From Bacteroides thetaiotaomicron VPI-5482 (GTDB lineage Bacteria; Bacteroidota; Bacteroidia; Bacteroidales; Bacteroidaceae): 64,000 nt of DNA. This document shows, piece after piece, positions 51,589 through 60,173 of this stretch. The stretch is taken from NCBI RefSeq assembly GCF_000011065.1, contig NC_004663.1:2790001-2854000 (forward strand), written 5' to 3'. The translations under genes and the position numbers were made by a program. Position 1 is the first letter of the stretch. Each line of letters opens with the position of its first letter. A model generated the notes under the pieces. The model made no database searches and was not told the DNA's origin. It worked only from the letters and a program-made list of their open reading frames with translations.

Positions 51589-54564
51589 TTAAAATTTAAC
51601 CATTAAGTTGAAACCGAAACGACGTGAGCTGGGATTAGCCGTGTATTCTCCATAGTTACCTTCAAGGTCGTTACCAAATGAAGTCATTTCGGGATCAATA
51701 AATGTATTGCTGGATGGAGTCCAGACAAATAAGTTATTGCCATATGCAGACACTTTTACTGCCTGGAAAGGAGTTTTTGCCAACCATCTTTTGGGCAGGT
51801 CCCAACCTAATACAACAGAACGAAGCTTGACGTATGATTTGTCTACCAGGAAGCAGCTTCCCATATCAGAGCCACCGTCGCCCCAGTATTTATAAATGTT
51901 AGAGCTTGTAATAGGAGTTGTATTTTCTACATAAGTAACGTTTTCTCCATTCACTATTTTATTTACTGAGTTAGGAACAATCAAAGGATTACGGTCATTG
52001 TAGGCAGTCTGTATCGCGTTACCGGTAAAATAGTTTATATCTTTAGTACGTGAATACATCACTCCGCCCTGACGGATATCAAAATCAATGCCTAAGCTTA
52101 TACCTTTATATTTCAAGTTAGTAGAAACACCCATTTGATATTTGTTATTCATATCTCCGCAGATTCCGAATTCGCTGGCTTCAACCGGAAGACCTGTTGA
52201 TGAATTTACTACAATACGTCCTTGCGGATCACGTTCGGCTACCTGAGCCTTGAAAACACCAACAGGCATGCCTGTTATAGCGTACATACTGGTACCTCCA
52301 TTGAGACCATAAATCGTTGTAATGCCACCCAATTCTTCCGGTAAACTGATCACCTTACTCCAGTTCTTCGTGAAGTTCCATGTCAGTTCCCAACTGAAAT
52401 CTTTTGTTCTTATCGGAGTGCCGCTGATCAGGAGTTCTATACCACGGTTACGAATCTTACCCAGGTTCATATTCTGTGCTGTATAGCCTGAAGCAGGGTC
52501 CATAGCCAAAGAGAAAATCTGCTTATCGGTATTCCTATTATAATAAGATACGTCAAAAGAGAGGCGGTTTTTGAAGAAAGCCATATTTAAACCGACTTCA
52601 GATTCTGTGGTCATTTCCGGACTTAATGTATTACTTCCGAGTACATTTCCTGCAGAGTAAGCGTTGACACCTCCTAGAGGGAAAGTCAGAGAACCGAAAG
52701 GTATTCTATTGGAAGATTGTGCATACACAGGATTAACCATATACACATCAGCATCGTTACCTGTCTTACCCCAGCTGGCGCGTATCTTACCAAAAGTTAT
52801 CACATCTTGCAGATTGTCATTCAATAATTCGCTGAAAATAAAACTACCGGTAATACCAGGATAGAAGAAACTGCGATTTTCTTTTGGAAGAGTAGAAGAC
52901 CAGTCATTACGGGCAGTAACCGTTAAATAGAGCATATTCTTCCATGAACCTTCAAACTGTCCGAAAACACCCATCAGACGTCTGAGTTCCATGTGCTGTT
53001 CTACTATAGGAGTTTTGCCGGAGTTCTTCAGATTAAACCATGTAGGAATCGTTAAATCATTAACTTCTGAATATTGATAAGAGACTTTACGTTCATTGCC
53101 ATTGAAACCGACCAGTGCATTGATATTAAAATCGTTAACCGGCATATTGAAATTAACCATAATATCCTGGTTTATCTCGCGACGACGGGTTATCTGCTCA
53201 GAATATTGTCCGGTTTCACCAGAGAAAGGACTGCTGGAGCCCTGACCTTCTCCATTAGGAGTACCTTCATAATAAAGAGCGTACAGATTCGGTTTTCCTT
53301 TGTCACTTTGTCCTGTTGTAGTATCCAAGCCCATACGGTACGTAAACTTGAAGTATTTCAGGAATTCATAATCCAATTGAAATTTTCCGTAGAATCTTTC
53401 AGATTCATATTCATTCAAATAGTTATTCAAAATATAATAAGGGTTCATAACTCCGTAGGGGGTATAATAATATCCCGGAGTGTTGAACGGATCATTCTGG
53501 TCTTCCAGTCCTATTATGCTGATATCTCTTGGTGTCTGATATAAAGAGTTTAGCATGGACAAACCTTGTCCCGTAGTAGCAAAGTTATTCTTTTGATAAG
53601 CGTAATTCAGTGAAGAAGAGAATGTCAACGCTCCTGCCTTATGGCTGCCGCGTGCAGAAAAAGTATATTTATCGTAGCTGTCAGCATCTGTCGGGATCAT
53701 ACCATCATCGCTGATCTGAGAGAATGATACATAATAATCACTTTTATCTGTAGCTCCATTGAATGAAAGGCTGTTGCTATATCTGAATCCCGCATCAAAA
53801 AAGTCTTTGATGTTATCAGGCATTGCCACATAAGGTTTCAGTTTCTGAGAGTTGTTGTACACATTACCCCACAACTGCATGGAACCATCGAAACGAGGTC
53901 CCCAGGAACCGTTCTCCAATTCTGTATGGTTGCCGTTCCATCCCATACCAAATTCATTTTGAAATTCCGGCAGACGCAGAACAGTTGACCACTGAACTCC
54001 ACCGTTATACTCGATTCCAACTCCTTTTTCTTTCCGGCCGCTTTTGGTAGTAATCATGACTACACCGTTGGCAGCACGGCTACCATACAAAGCAGTGGCC
54101 GCAGCACCTTTCAAAATAGTCATGTTTGCCACATCATCCGGATTGATAGCGTTGGCACCGTTTCCAAAATCATATCCGCTATTCAAGCCATCTGTAGAGT
54201 ATACGGTAGAGTTATTCAAAGGTACTCCATCCACGACATATAGTGGTTGGTTGGTACCGGAGAGTGAGCTAACTCCACGGATAATGACCGAATTAGAGGC
54301 TCCGGGGTCAGATGAAGTGCTGGAAATCTGTACACCTGCAATTTTACCTGCCAAGCTTGACATCACATCAGATGTACGGCTTTCCGCAATTTTTTCTCCA
54401 CCCACTGAAGTTGCAGCATAACCTAATGCTTTTTCAGATCTTTTAATACCCATTGCTGTAACAACAACTTCATCGATCTGTTGAGCATCCGACCTAAGTA
54501 CTACCTTTAAATTAGGCTTAATCGCTACTTCTTGAGTTTGCATACCGATGTACGAAATTTGCAA
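51589..54564 (-). CDS. SusC-like TonB-dependent receptor, silent 5'-truncated cassette 1
   Basis: The 991-residue frame covers plug (VVVTAMGIKRSEKALGYA) and barrel to RRFGFNLMVKF but has no ATG, signal peptide or first half of the N-terminal domain. An in-frame TAA lies two codons upstream of the shared 20-bp core. The core is identical to that of the active susC; beyond it the match is good but not perfect, unlike cassette 2. Joined to the active 5' end by inversion it would read SSAKTLQISYIGMQTQEV in frame and give a 1063-residue receptor. It is about as divergent from the active receptor as from cassette 2. Confidence 0.9.
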   Translation of the reverse strand: MQISYIGMQTQEVAIKPNLKVVLRSDAQQIDEVVVTAMGIKRSEKALGYAATSVGGEKIAESRTSDVMSSLAGKIAGVQISSTSSDPGASNSVIIRGVSSLSGTNQPLYVVDGVPLNNSTVYSTDGLNSGYDFGNGANAINPDDVANMTILKGAAATALYGSRAANGVVMITTKSGRKEKGVGIEYNGGVQWSTVLRLPEFQNEFGMGWNGNHTELENGSWGPRFDGSMQLWGNVYNNSQKLKPYVAMPDNIKDFFDAGFRYSNSLSFNGATDKSDYYVSFSQISDDGMIPTDADSYDKYTFSARGSHKAGALTFSSSLNYAYQKNNFATTGQGLSMLNSLYQTPRDISIIGLEDQNDPFNTPGYYYTPYGVMNPYYILNNYLNEYESERFYGKFQLDYEFLKYFKFTYRMGLDTTTGQSDKGKPNLYALYYEGTPNGEGQGSSSPFSGETGQYSEQITRRREINQDIMVNFNMPVNDFNINALVGFNGNERKVSYQYSEVNDLTIPTWFNLKNSGKTPIVEQHMELRRLMGVFGQFEGSWKNMLYLTVTARNDWSSTLPKENRSFFYPGITGSFIFSELLNDNLQDVITFGKIRASWGKTGNDADVYMVNPVYAQSSNRIPFGSLTFPLGGVNAYSAGNVLGSNTLSPEMTTESEVGLNMAFFKNRLSFDVSYYNRNTDKQIFSLAMDPASGYTAQNMNLGKIRNRGIELLISGTPIRTKDFSWELTWNFTKNWSKVISLPEELGGITTIYGLNGGTSMYAITGMPVGVFKAQVAERDPQGRIVVNSSTGLPVEASEFGICGDMNNKYQMGVSTNLKYKGISLGIDFDIRQGGVMYSRTKDINYFTGNAIQTAYNDRNPLIVPNSVNKIVNGENVTYVENTTPITSSNIYKYWGDGGSDMGSCFLVDKSYVKLRSVVLGWDLPKRWLAKTPFQAVKVSAYGNNLFVWTPSSNTFIDPEMTSFGNDLEGNYGEYTANPSSRRFGFNLMVKF

Positions 54565-54579
54565 AGTCTTTGCAGAACT
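54560..54579 (-). repeat. Shufflon crossover site, silent cassette 1
   Basis: Minus-strand copy of agttctgcaaagactttgca. Inversion against 57260-57279 would flip 2720 bp containing the recombinase gene, palindrome array D, the candidate small RNA and the susC promoter. Confidence 0.85.
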
Positions 54580-54859
54580 AATTCTTTATATAAAGTGTTG
54601 ATTATTATAATAATGAGAAATATAAACCTAATCGTCATATATGTTATTGTATCCATATATAAACGTGATAATCAATTATTTATCAGCATTATAACTACCC
54701 TTTTCTTTAACGAATGATACCCTGTTTCTATCCATTTCAATCATTTAGTTCATTCATTATAAGAAAGTTATGTCTTTATTTTATTTATATGAGGTATTAT
54801 TATTGGATACTATTTTTATATTTCCCGAATATTTCTCACCACCAATCATAATGAATGAT

Positions 54860-55019
54860 TACTTTTGGGGCGTGATAGTAGAAAAAGATCAAATCTGAAG
54901 AAAAGCATATTTAGTTATGGTATAATTCAAAATATGCAGAACCTGCTTGGGAGAATGACAAAAATCGGCAGGATTTTAAAACAGCAGATCTACGGATGAA
55001 ATACATCTGTCCGTTTTTT
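54860..55019 (+). ncRNA. Candidate small RNA with promoter box, three hairpins and terminator
   Basis: TACTTTTG at 54860-54867 fits a -7 box, predicting a start near 54874. The following 145 bases could form hairpins gcatattt/aaatatgc (54905-54912 with 54930-54937), cctgc/gcagg (54942-54946 with 54967-54971) and acggat/gtccgt (about 54991-55013), the last followed by TTTTTTG. No open frame of note lies inside, and no plus-strand gene upstream would need this terminator. A -33 TTG is not evident. This is inference from sequence alone. Confidence 0.35.
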
Positions 55020-55162
55020 GTTTCCTTGTGCTATATGATTACTTATATCAGCTTGCACCTTTGAATATAAAAGAAATATTTAGTTTCGATATGATATATT
55101 TCCCTGTGACAGGAAAGTCTATCAGTTAGAACAGAATTAGAAATTAAAACTACTTTTGGCTC

Positions 55163-55243
55163 TTCCTTTTAAAGCAATTAGATGTTCCTCGGTGAGTAAC
55201 GATCTGTTCCTTTTAAAGGAACGGATCGTTCCTTTAAAAGGAA
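55163..55243. repeat. Palindrome array D: four units at exact 22-bp period
   Basis: Units start at 55163, 55185, 55207 and 55229: ttccttttaaagcaa, ttcctcggtgagtaa, ttccttttaaaggaa and ttcctttaaaaggaa. The last two are 15-bp near-palindromes and are each other's complement; units 1 and 2 keep the left arm. The array is in the gap between silent susC cassette 1 and the recombinase gene, within the segment predicted to invert. Apart from this array and the candidate RNA I see nothing else in 54580-55417. Confidence 0.85.
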
Positions 55244-55417
55244 AGAGTCCTGACATTGCACTTTTTATGTATATTACAGTCATTTATATGCGACAAATCA
55301 TTTGTAAATTGCATATTCTTACATTGATTTATGCATTATTTCTGCCATATTGTTAGATTTTGAATCAACTCTGTTGAAACCAATCTTAAAAACAGGACAT
55401 TTCCAGACAATCACTGC

Positions 55418-56608
55418 CTAGCTTTTTGGTCTATTAGCTAATTTTGAATAGGCTGCTTTCTCAAGGTCATGCACAATAGTCATGTCCATGATATTTGCAT
55501 ATACCTGAGTTGTCTTCACACTTTTGTGTCCCAGCAGCTTTTGTACAGTCGTTATATTTGCACCACTATATATCAATAAGGTGGCGTTTGTATGTCGGGC
55601 TGTATGGAATGATATCCGTTTGTCTATTTCTGCCAGCTTGGCTAATGCATTCAAGTCTTTATTCACATTAGAGTTATCTTTCAGCTTGAAGAATCCGTTT
55701 AAATCGTCTTTGTAGGTCTCCAACACCCGCAGTCCTTTACCTTCAAATAATAAATATAAAGGAAGGCGCACATCAATACCTGTTTTAACAGATTTGTAAA
55801 TCAGCCACGTCTCCTGATGGAGTTCGACAATATTCGCGGCAGTCAGATTTATAAAATCAGAGTACCGCAAACCGGCGTAACAACAAAATAAAAAGGCATC
55901 TTTTGACTTTTGTAACTTCGTAAACTTCCCTTCCAGATTCACCTCCTCCATTTTATTCAGCTCTTCCGGCGACAAGTGCGTATGACTTCCTTCTATGCTT
56001 TTGATTTTATATTTTCTGAAAGCATACTTCTGAATATCCATATACTCTTTATTTATAGCTACATTCACATATCGTTTTAAATGCTTCATATGCTTGGCAA
56101 TGGTATTGAGATGATACCCCTTGGACTGCAGATAATTATCAAATGAAGACACAAATTCGAATGTCAAATCAGTGAATACAATGTCCTTTTTATACTCTTG
56201 CAGCAATTCTAAAGTGGAAAGATGATTCTGCCTGGTGCTCTCTTTTAAAGAAGAGTTGCTGACTTCCTCTTTAAAAAAGGTCAGAAATGAATTCCCATTA
56301 TTTTCCGGTTTTTCAATAGAGTCTTTCAACGAATCCAAGGATATCGATCTTCTCTGTTGCCATAATCCCAGTTCTTTCTGCTCAATGTCAGCTATAAAAT
56401 CATATAGCATTCGATTTAATGCATCTGAATTAGGATGGTTCTTTACCATTCTACGTTTTACGTCCCACTGGTCTGGTTTGAGGTACACCCTGGTTGAGAA
56501 GTACATTTTTCTCCTGTTTAAGTAAGCTTCTACTTGTACCAATGCCATTCCTTTTTTGTTCAGCTTCTTTTTTCTGTTAAACACAAGGCTGTAACTAATC
56601 TTCTTCAT
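55418..56608 (-). CDS. Tyrosine recombinase, probable invertase of the SusC/SusD shufflon
   Basis: The 396-residue protein has an N-terminal arm-binding-like domain (about 1-85), a SAM-like core-binding domain (about 108-190) and the catalytic domain. All catalytic residues are present: Arg248 (AGLRYSD), Lys275 (SVKTG), His335 and Arg338 (HTARH), His361 (LGHKS) and Tyr370 (TTQVYANI). This is the Bacteroides integrase type that includes the Tsr enzymes that invert SusC/SusD and other surface loci. It lies between the active and silent crossover sites, inside the segment it would invert. No phage, conjugation or att-type genes surround it, so a resident invertase fits better than an element integrase. 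Confidence 0.9.
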   Translation of the reverse strand: MKKISYSLVFNRKKKLNKKGMALVQVEAYLNRRKMYFSTRVYLKPDQWDVKRRMVKNHPNSDALNRMLYDFIADIEQKELGLWQQRRSISLDSLKDSIEKPENNGNSFLTFFKEEVSNSSLKESTRQNHLSTLELLQEYKKDIVFTDLTFEFVSSFDNYLQSKGYHLNTIAKHMKHLKRYVNVAINKEYMDIQKYAFRKYKIKSIEGSHTHLSPEELNKMEEVNLEGKFTKLQKSKDAFLFCCYAGLRYSDFINLTAANIVELHQETWLIYKSVKTGIDVRLPLYLLFEGKGLRVLETYKDDLNGFFKLKDNSNVNKDLNALAKLAEIDKRISFHTARHTNATLLIYSGANITTVQKLLGHKSVKTTQVYANIMDMTIVHDLEKAAYSKLANRPKS

Positions 56609-56972
56609 TCTATTGTCTTTTAGTTAATACTAAGAACAAAATAAACTAAGTTCTGTGCTATAATTAAGGTTGAACCTGCATTAATTTCTGCAAAAATTAA
56701 AATTCAATAATTAAGTATTTACATAACTTTAATTTAAATGCTATTTTTTTATCGTCATTTCTTCATAATAAATCAAAAAGAAACGTTTGCAGGGTAGTTT
56801 TATATCCAAAAACAAGCAAATAGAATGTTAATTACTACACTTTGCATTCACAAAGTGACATTTCATGCTTGATAAATCACAATATTTATAGCAAATAAAG
56901 ATGTTTATCAGCATATTTTCGATGTTATAAATAACAATATGTTATATATACAACCTTTTTTTATCAAATTAA
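56609..56972. other. Non-coding upstream region of the active susC and of the recombinase
   Basis: The gap between the divergent recombinase and susC genes is AT-rich. It includes the dyad cactttg-N6-caaagtg (near 56838-56857). No gene is visible. Being within the invertible segment, it travels with the promoter. Confidence 0.4.
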
Positions 56973-57002
56973 TTGTTAGTTTCATATTTATTAATAATTT
57001 TG
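56973..57002 (+). promoter_or_regulatory. Promoter of the active susC, mobile with the invertible segment
   Basis: TTG at 56973-56975, a 19-bp spacer and TAATTTTG at 56995-57002 match the Bacteroides consensus, 57 bp before the ATG at 57059. It lies between the recombinase and the crossover site, so inversion would point it at a silent susC. Confidence 0.75.
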
Positions 57003-57058
57003 CAACTTGTTAGAGTATAGAGACAATTAATGTAAAGTTGAACTTTAAGAGAGAATTT

Positions 57059-60000
57059 ATGAAAAGAAAATTAATGCTGTTATTGGCATGCCTTTTTGTG
57101 GGCATAAGCCTAGTAACTGCTCAGACTCAGAAAGTCACAGGCGTTGTGATTTCTGAAGAAGATGGGCAACCAGTTGTTGGAGCCTCTGTGTTGGTAAAAG
57201 GTACTACTCAAGGTACAATCACAGACATCGATGGTAATTTTAATTTGGCGAACGTACCAAGTTCTGCAAAGACTTTGCAGATTTCGTATATTGGTATGCA
57301 AACACAAGAAGTGGCAATCAAGCCAATGGTGAAAGTTACACTGAAATCAGATGCACAAAATCTTGATGAGGTTATTGTTGTGGCTTATGGTACTGCGAAG
57401 AAGTCTTCATTCACAGGATCAGCTGCTGTCATTAAGGCAGATAAAATCGTTTCCGGTTCCAAAGAATCTTTTGACAAGGCATTGTCCGGTAAAATGGCAG
57501 GTGTGCGCACAGCCTCAGCAACTGGTGACCCAGGATCTATGGCCGAAATCAACATTCGCGGTGTCGGTTCTATCAGTGCTTCTAAAAGCCCGTTGTATGT
57601 TATTGACGGTGTCGTAACAAAGGCTGATGACGACATGAACTACTACGGTAAGACTCAAAGCGTATTGAGTACACTGAATCCTGAAGACATTGAGAGCATG
57701 ACTGTTCTGAAAGATGCCGCTGCTGCTTCATTGTACGGTTCACGTGCCGCAAACGGTGTTATCATCATTACCACAAAGAAAGGTAAAGAAGGAAAAACGA
57801 ATGTCAGCTATTCAGGTGAAGTAGGCTGGAACAAGATGGCTGTAAATGCTTTCAATATGATGGGATCAGCCGACTTGATTGACTACACTCGCGAATCATT
57901 AGCCAACTGTCTGGTTACTTACGGAATAACAGATAGCAAACAAGCAGCATTGAACAACATCGATAACGGAGGTGATATGTTCATTCCTCTGCTCGACTCA
58001 CCGGCTACTGTTGCTGACTTTATCCATGACCCATCCGGTAAAGTAAATACGAACTGGAAGAAAGAAATCTATCGTACTGCTTTCACTCAAGATCACCAGA
58101 TATCTATCAACGGCGGTTCGTCAAAGACTCAGTTCTATGCCGGAGTTGGTTACAATAAGAGCGAGGGTATCGTTCTTGGTAGTGACTTCGAACGTATCTC
58201 CGGTCGTCTGAACGTTAATCACAAAGTAAATAACTGGCTGAACGTAGCTCTCAAGCAAATGATAGCCGCTACATCGCAAGATGGTTTCCGCGATCAGGGA
58301 GACCAGGCTCAAGGAATGGGTACTTCTTCTCCGATAGGTATTTTATTCGCAATGGACCCGACTGCTCCGGTAAAGAATGAAGATGGTTCATATAATAAAA
58401 ATGCAGCATGGGGTAAAGTTACCAACCCGCATCTGATGCTAGGTGGTAAAGACAGCGATACAGCTCTGGAGTGGATTCAGACCAAAATGTTCCGTAGCAT
58501 GACCAATGCAGATGTAACAATCAAATTCTGTGATAAGTTATCACTTAACTCTATCTTTGGTTATGACTATGTAGACAACAAGCACTTTGAATATTGGGAT
58601 CGCAACAGTGTTAACGGTGGTTCCGTCAGCGGAATGGGTTCTCGTTATACCTTCGAAAGCCGCGTAGCTACCAGCTCTTCTACATTAAACTACACGGATA
58701 CTTTTAAAGATATGCACAATCTGAACTTGATGGCCGGTTTCGAAGTTGAAAACAGAGACCTGCTACAGATTGTAACTGTTGCCAAACGTTATTCAAGCCA
58801 CTATCCCGAATTGGCCAACGGACAACCGGACCAAGCTGCAAGTTCAACCTTGGGAGCCGGCATGATGTCATATTTCGCAAGTGGCAATTATAACTATGAT
58901 AACAAGTATTATCTTTCTGCCAGTTTCCGTCGTGATGGTTCGTCACGTTTGAGTGAAGACAATCGTTGGGCTAGTTTCTGGTCTGTATCCGGTGCATGGA
59001 GAATGAGTAAAGAAGGATTTATGCAAGATATGCCGTTATTTACCGACTTCAAGATCAAAGCATCTTATGGTACAAACGGTAACTTGCCCTCAGATTACTA
59101 TGGTTACATGGACCTGTATACAGGTTCCGGATACGGAAGTGCTCCTGCTATTTACTGGTCAAGAATGGCAAACGACAAATTAAGCTGGGAAAAATCCAAG
59201 AACTTCAATATGGGAATTGAATGGAATATGTACGACCGCGTAAATCTGTCTCTGGAATATTACAATAAGAAGACTACGGATTTGCTGTTCGAAGTACCTA
59301 CTTCATTAATCACCGGCTTTGACTCCCGTTGGGAAAATCTGGGTGCATTGAAGAACGACGGTTTCGAATTGGAACTCAATTCTAAAAATATCAGCAACAA
59401 GAACTTTACATGGACTTCAAACTTCAACCTGACTTACCAACGTGCATTGGTAGACAAACTTCCTGAAGGAAAAGATATCCAGTATGGAGACGGAGAAATG
59501 TATCTGCACCGTGAGGGAGAGTCAATGTATACATTCTATCTGCCCGAATGGAAAGGTGTAAATCCTGAAACAGGTTTGGGAGAATTCTGGTTAGATCCTG
59601 AAGATCACTCAAAGGGAGTGGTAAATGACTACTCCGAAGCAGGTAAGGGAATTGTAGGAAAAGCATTGCCTGATGTTATCGGTGGATTCAGCAACACTTT
59701 CACATACAAAGACTTTGACCTGTCATTCCTGATCACTTATCAGTTTGGTGGTGACATGTTCGATTATCCGGGATATTTCTCTCATCATGATGGCGTAAGA
59801 ATCGGTTCCATGAACCTGTCAGAAGATGTAGCCGGAAACTACTGGAAAAATCCGGGTGATAAAGTAGACAACCCGATGCCTATCTATGCCAACCCTTATC
59901 GCTGGGACAGATTCTCAAGCCGCACAATCAAATCGACTGACAATATTCGTCTGAGAGAAATGACAGTAGGATATACTCTGCCGGTATTGAAGAAGCACAT

Positions 60001-60154
60001 TTCCAACTTCCGCATCTACTTCAGAGCAAACAATCTGGCTATGTTGTGGTCGAAGACTAAAAACATTGACCCGGATGTAGCGATCAATGGTTATCGTCAG
60101 GCAGATACACCGGCATTGAGAAGCTGTGTATTCGGCATTAATATCAAATTATAA
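57059..60154 (+). CDS. SusC-like TonB-dependent receptor, expressed cassette
   Basis: The 1031-residue outer-membrane receptor would import a nutrient with energy from TonB. It has a signal peptide (MLLLACLFVGISLVTAQ), a carboxypeptidase-like N-terminal domain (about 25-100; GVVISEEDGQPVVGASVLVK), plug domain (VIVVAYGTAKKSSFTG, INIRGVGSIS) and 22-strand barrel. ATG 57059 is chosen over the in-frame TTG 57038 because the signal peptide follows directly. The crossover core falls at codons 68-74 (SSAKTLQ), so the first 73 residues would be constant and the rest exchangeable. The susD partner follows by 19 bp. Confidence 0.94.
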   Translation: MKRKLMLLLACLFVGISLVTAQTQKVTGVVISEEDGQPVVGASVLVKGTTQGTITDIDGNFNLANVPSSAKTLQISYIGMQTQEVAIKPMVKVTLKSDAQNLDEVIVVAYGTAKKSSFTGSAAVIKADKIVSGSKESFDKALSGKMAGVRTASATGDPGSMAEINIRGVGSISASKSPLYVIDGVVTKADDDMNYYGKTQSVLSTLNPEDIESMTVLKDAAAASLYGSRAANGVIIITTKKGKEGKTNVSYSGEVGWNKMAVNAFNMMGSADLIDYTRESLANCLVTYGITDSKQAALNNIDNGGDMFIPLLDSPATVADFIHDPSGKVNTNWKKEIYRTAFTQDHQISINGGSSKTQFYAGVGYNKSEGIVLGSDFERISGRLNVNHKVNNWLNVALKQMIAATSQDGFRDQGDQAQGMGTSSPIGILFAMDPTAPVKNEDGSYNKNAAWGKVTNPHLMLGGKDSDTALEWIQTKMFRSMTNADVTIKFCDKLSLNSIFGYDYVDNKHFEYWDRNSVNGGSVSGMGSRYTFESRVATSSSTLNYTDTFKDMHNLNLMAGFEVENRDLLQIVTVAKRYSSHYPELANGQPDQAASSTLGAGMMSYFASGNYNYDNKYYLSASFRRDGSSRLSEDNRWASFWSVSGAWRMSKEGFMQDMPLFTDFKIKASYGTNGNLPSDYYGYMDLYTGSGYGSAPAIYWSRMANDKLSWEKSKNFNMGIEWNMYDRVNLSLEYYNKKTTDLLFEVPTSLITGFDSRWENLGALKNDGFELELNSKNISNKNFTWTSNFNLTYQRALVDKLPEGKDIQYGDGEMYLHREGESMYTFYLPEWKGVNPETGLGEFWLDPEDHSKGVVNDYSEAGKGIVGKALPDVIGGFSNTFTYKDFDLSFLITYQFGGDMFDYPGYFSHHDGVRIGSMNLSEDVAGNYWKNPGDKVDNPMPIYANPYRWDRFSSRTIKSTDNIRLREMTVGYTLPVLKKHISNFRIYFRANNLAMLWSKTKNIDPDVAINGYRQADTPALRSCVFGINIKL
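57260..57279 (+). repeat. Shufflon crossover site within the active susC
   Basis: Plus-strand agttctgcaaagactttgca, encoding SSAKTL. The palindrome CTGCAAAG-A-CTTTGCAG spans 57264-57280. Identity with silent cassette 2 runs on to 57312 (53 bp in total); identity with cassette 1 is exact for the 20-bp core only. Confidence 0.88.
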
Positions 60155-60173
60155 TCTATAAACAGACTGAATA

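Noticed and set aside
45480..54564. The two minus-strand susC frames as ordinary pseudogenes
   Set aside because: Both are open for over 960 codons, keep the frame at a shared recombination core, and have intact susD partners and a recombinase nearby. They look like reserve cassettes.
54532..54717. Short plus-strand frame across the silent cassette 1 core
   Set aside because: It is antisense to susC at one end and AT-rich non-coding DNA at the other, with no homology I recognise.
55418..56608. Integrase of a prophage or conjugative transposon
   Set aside because: No tra, mob, phage or att-type sequences are nearby, and the crossover sites of the SusC switch bracket it. A resident invertase is the better reading.
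57038..57058. TTG start adding seven residues to the active SusC
   Set aside because: The ATG at 57059 is followed directly by a normal signal peptide; the extra residues would sit in front of it without purpose.
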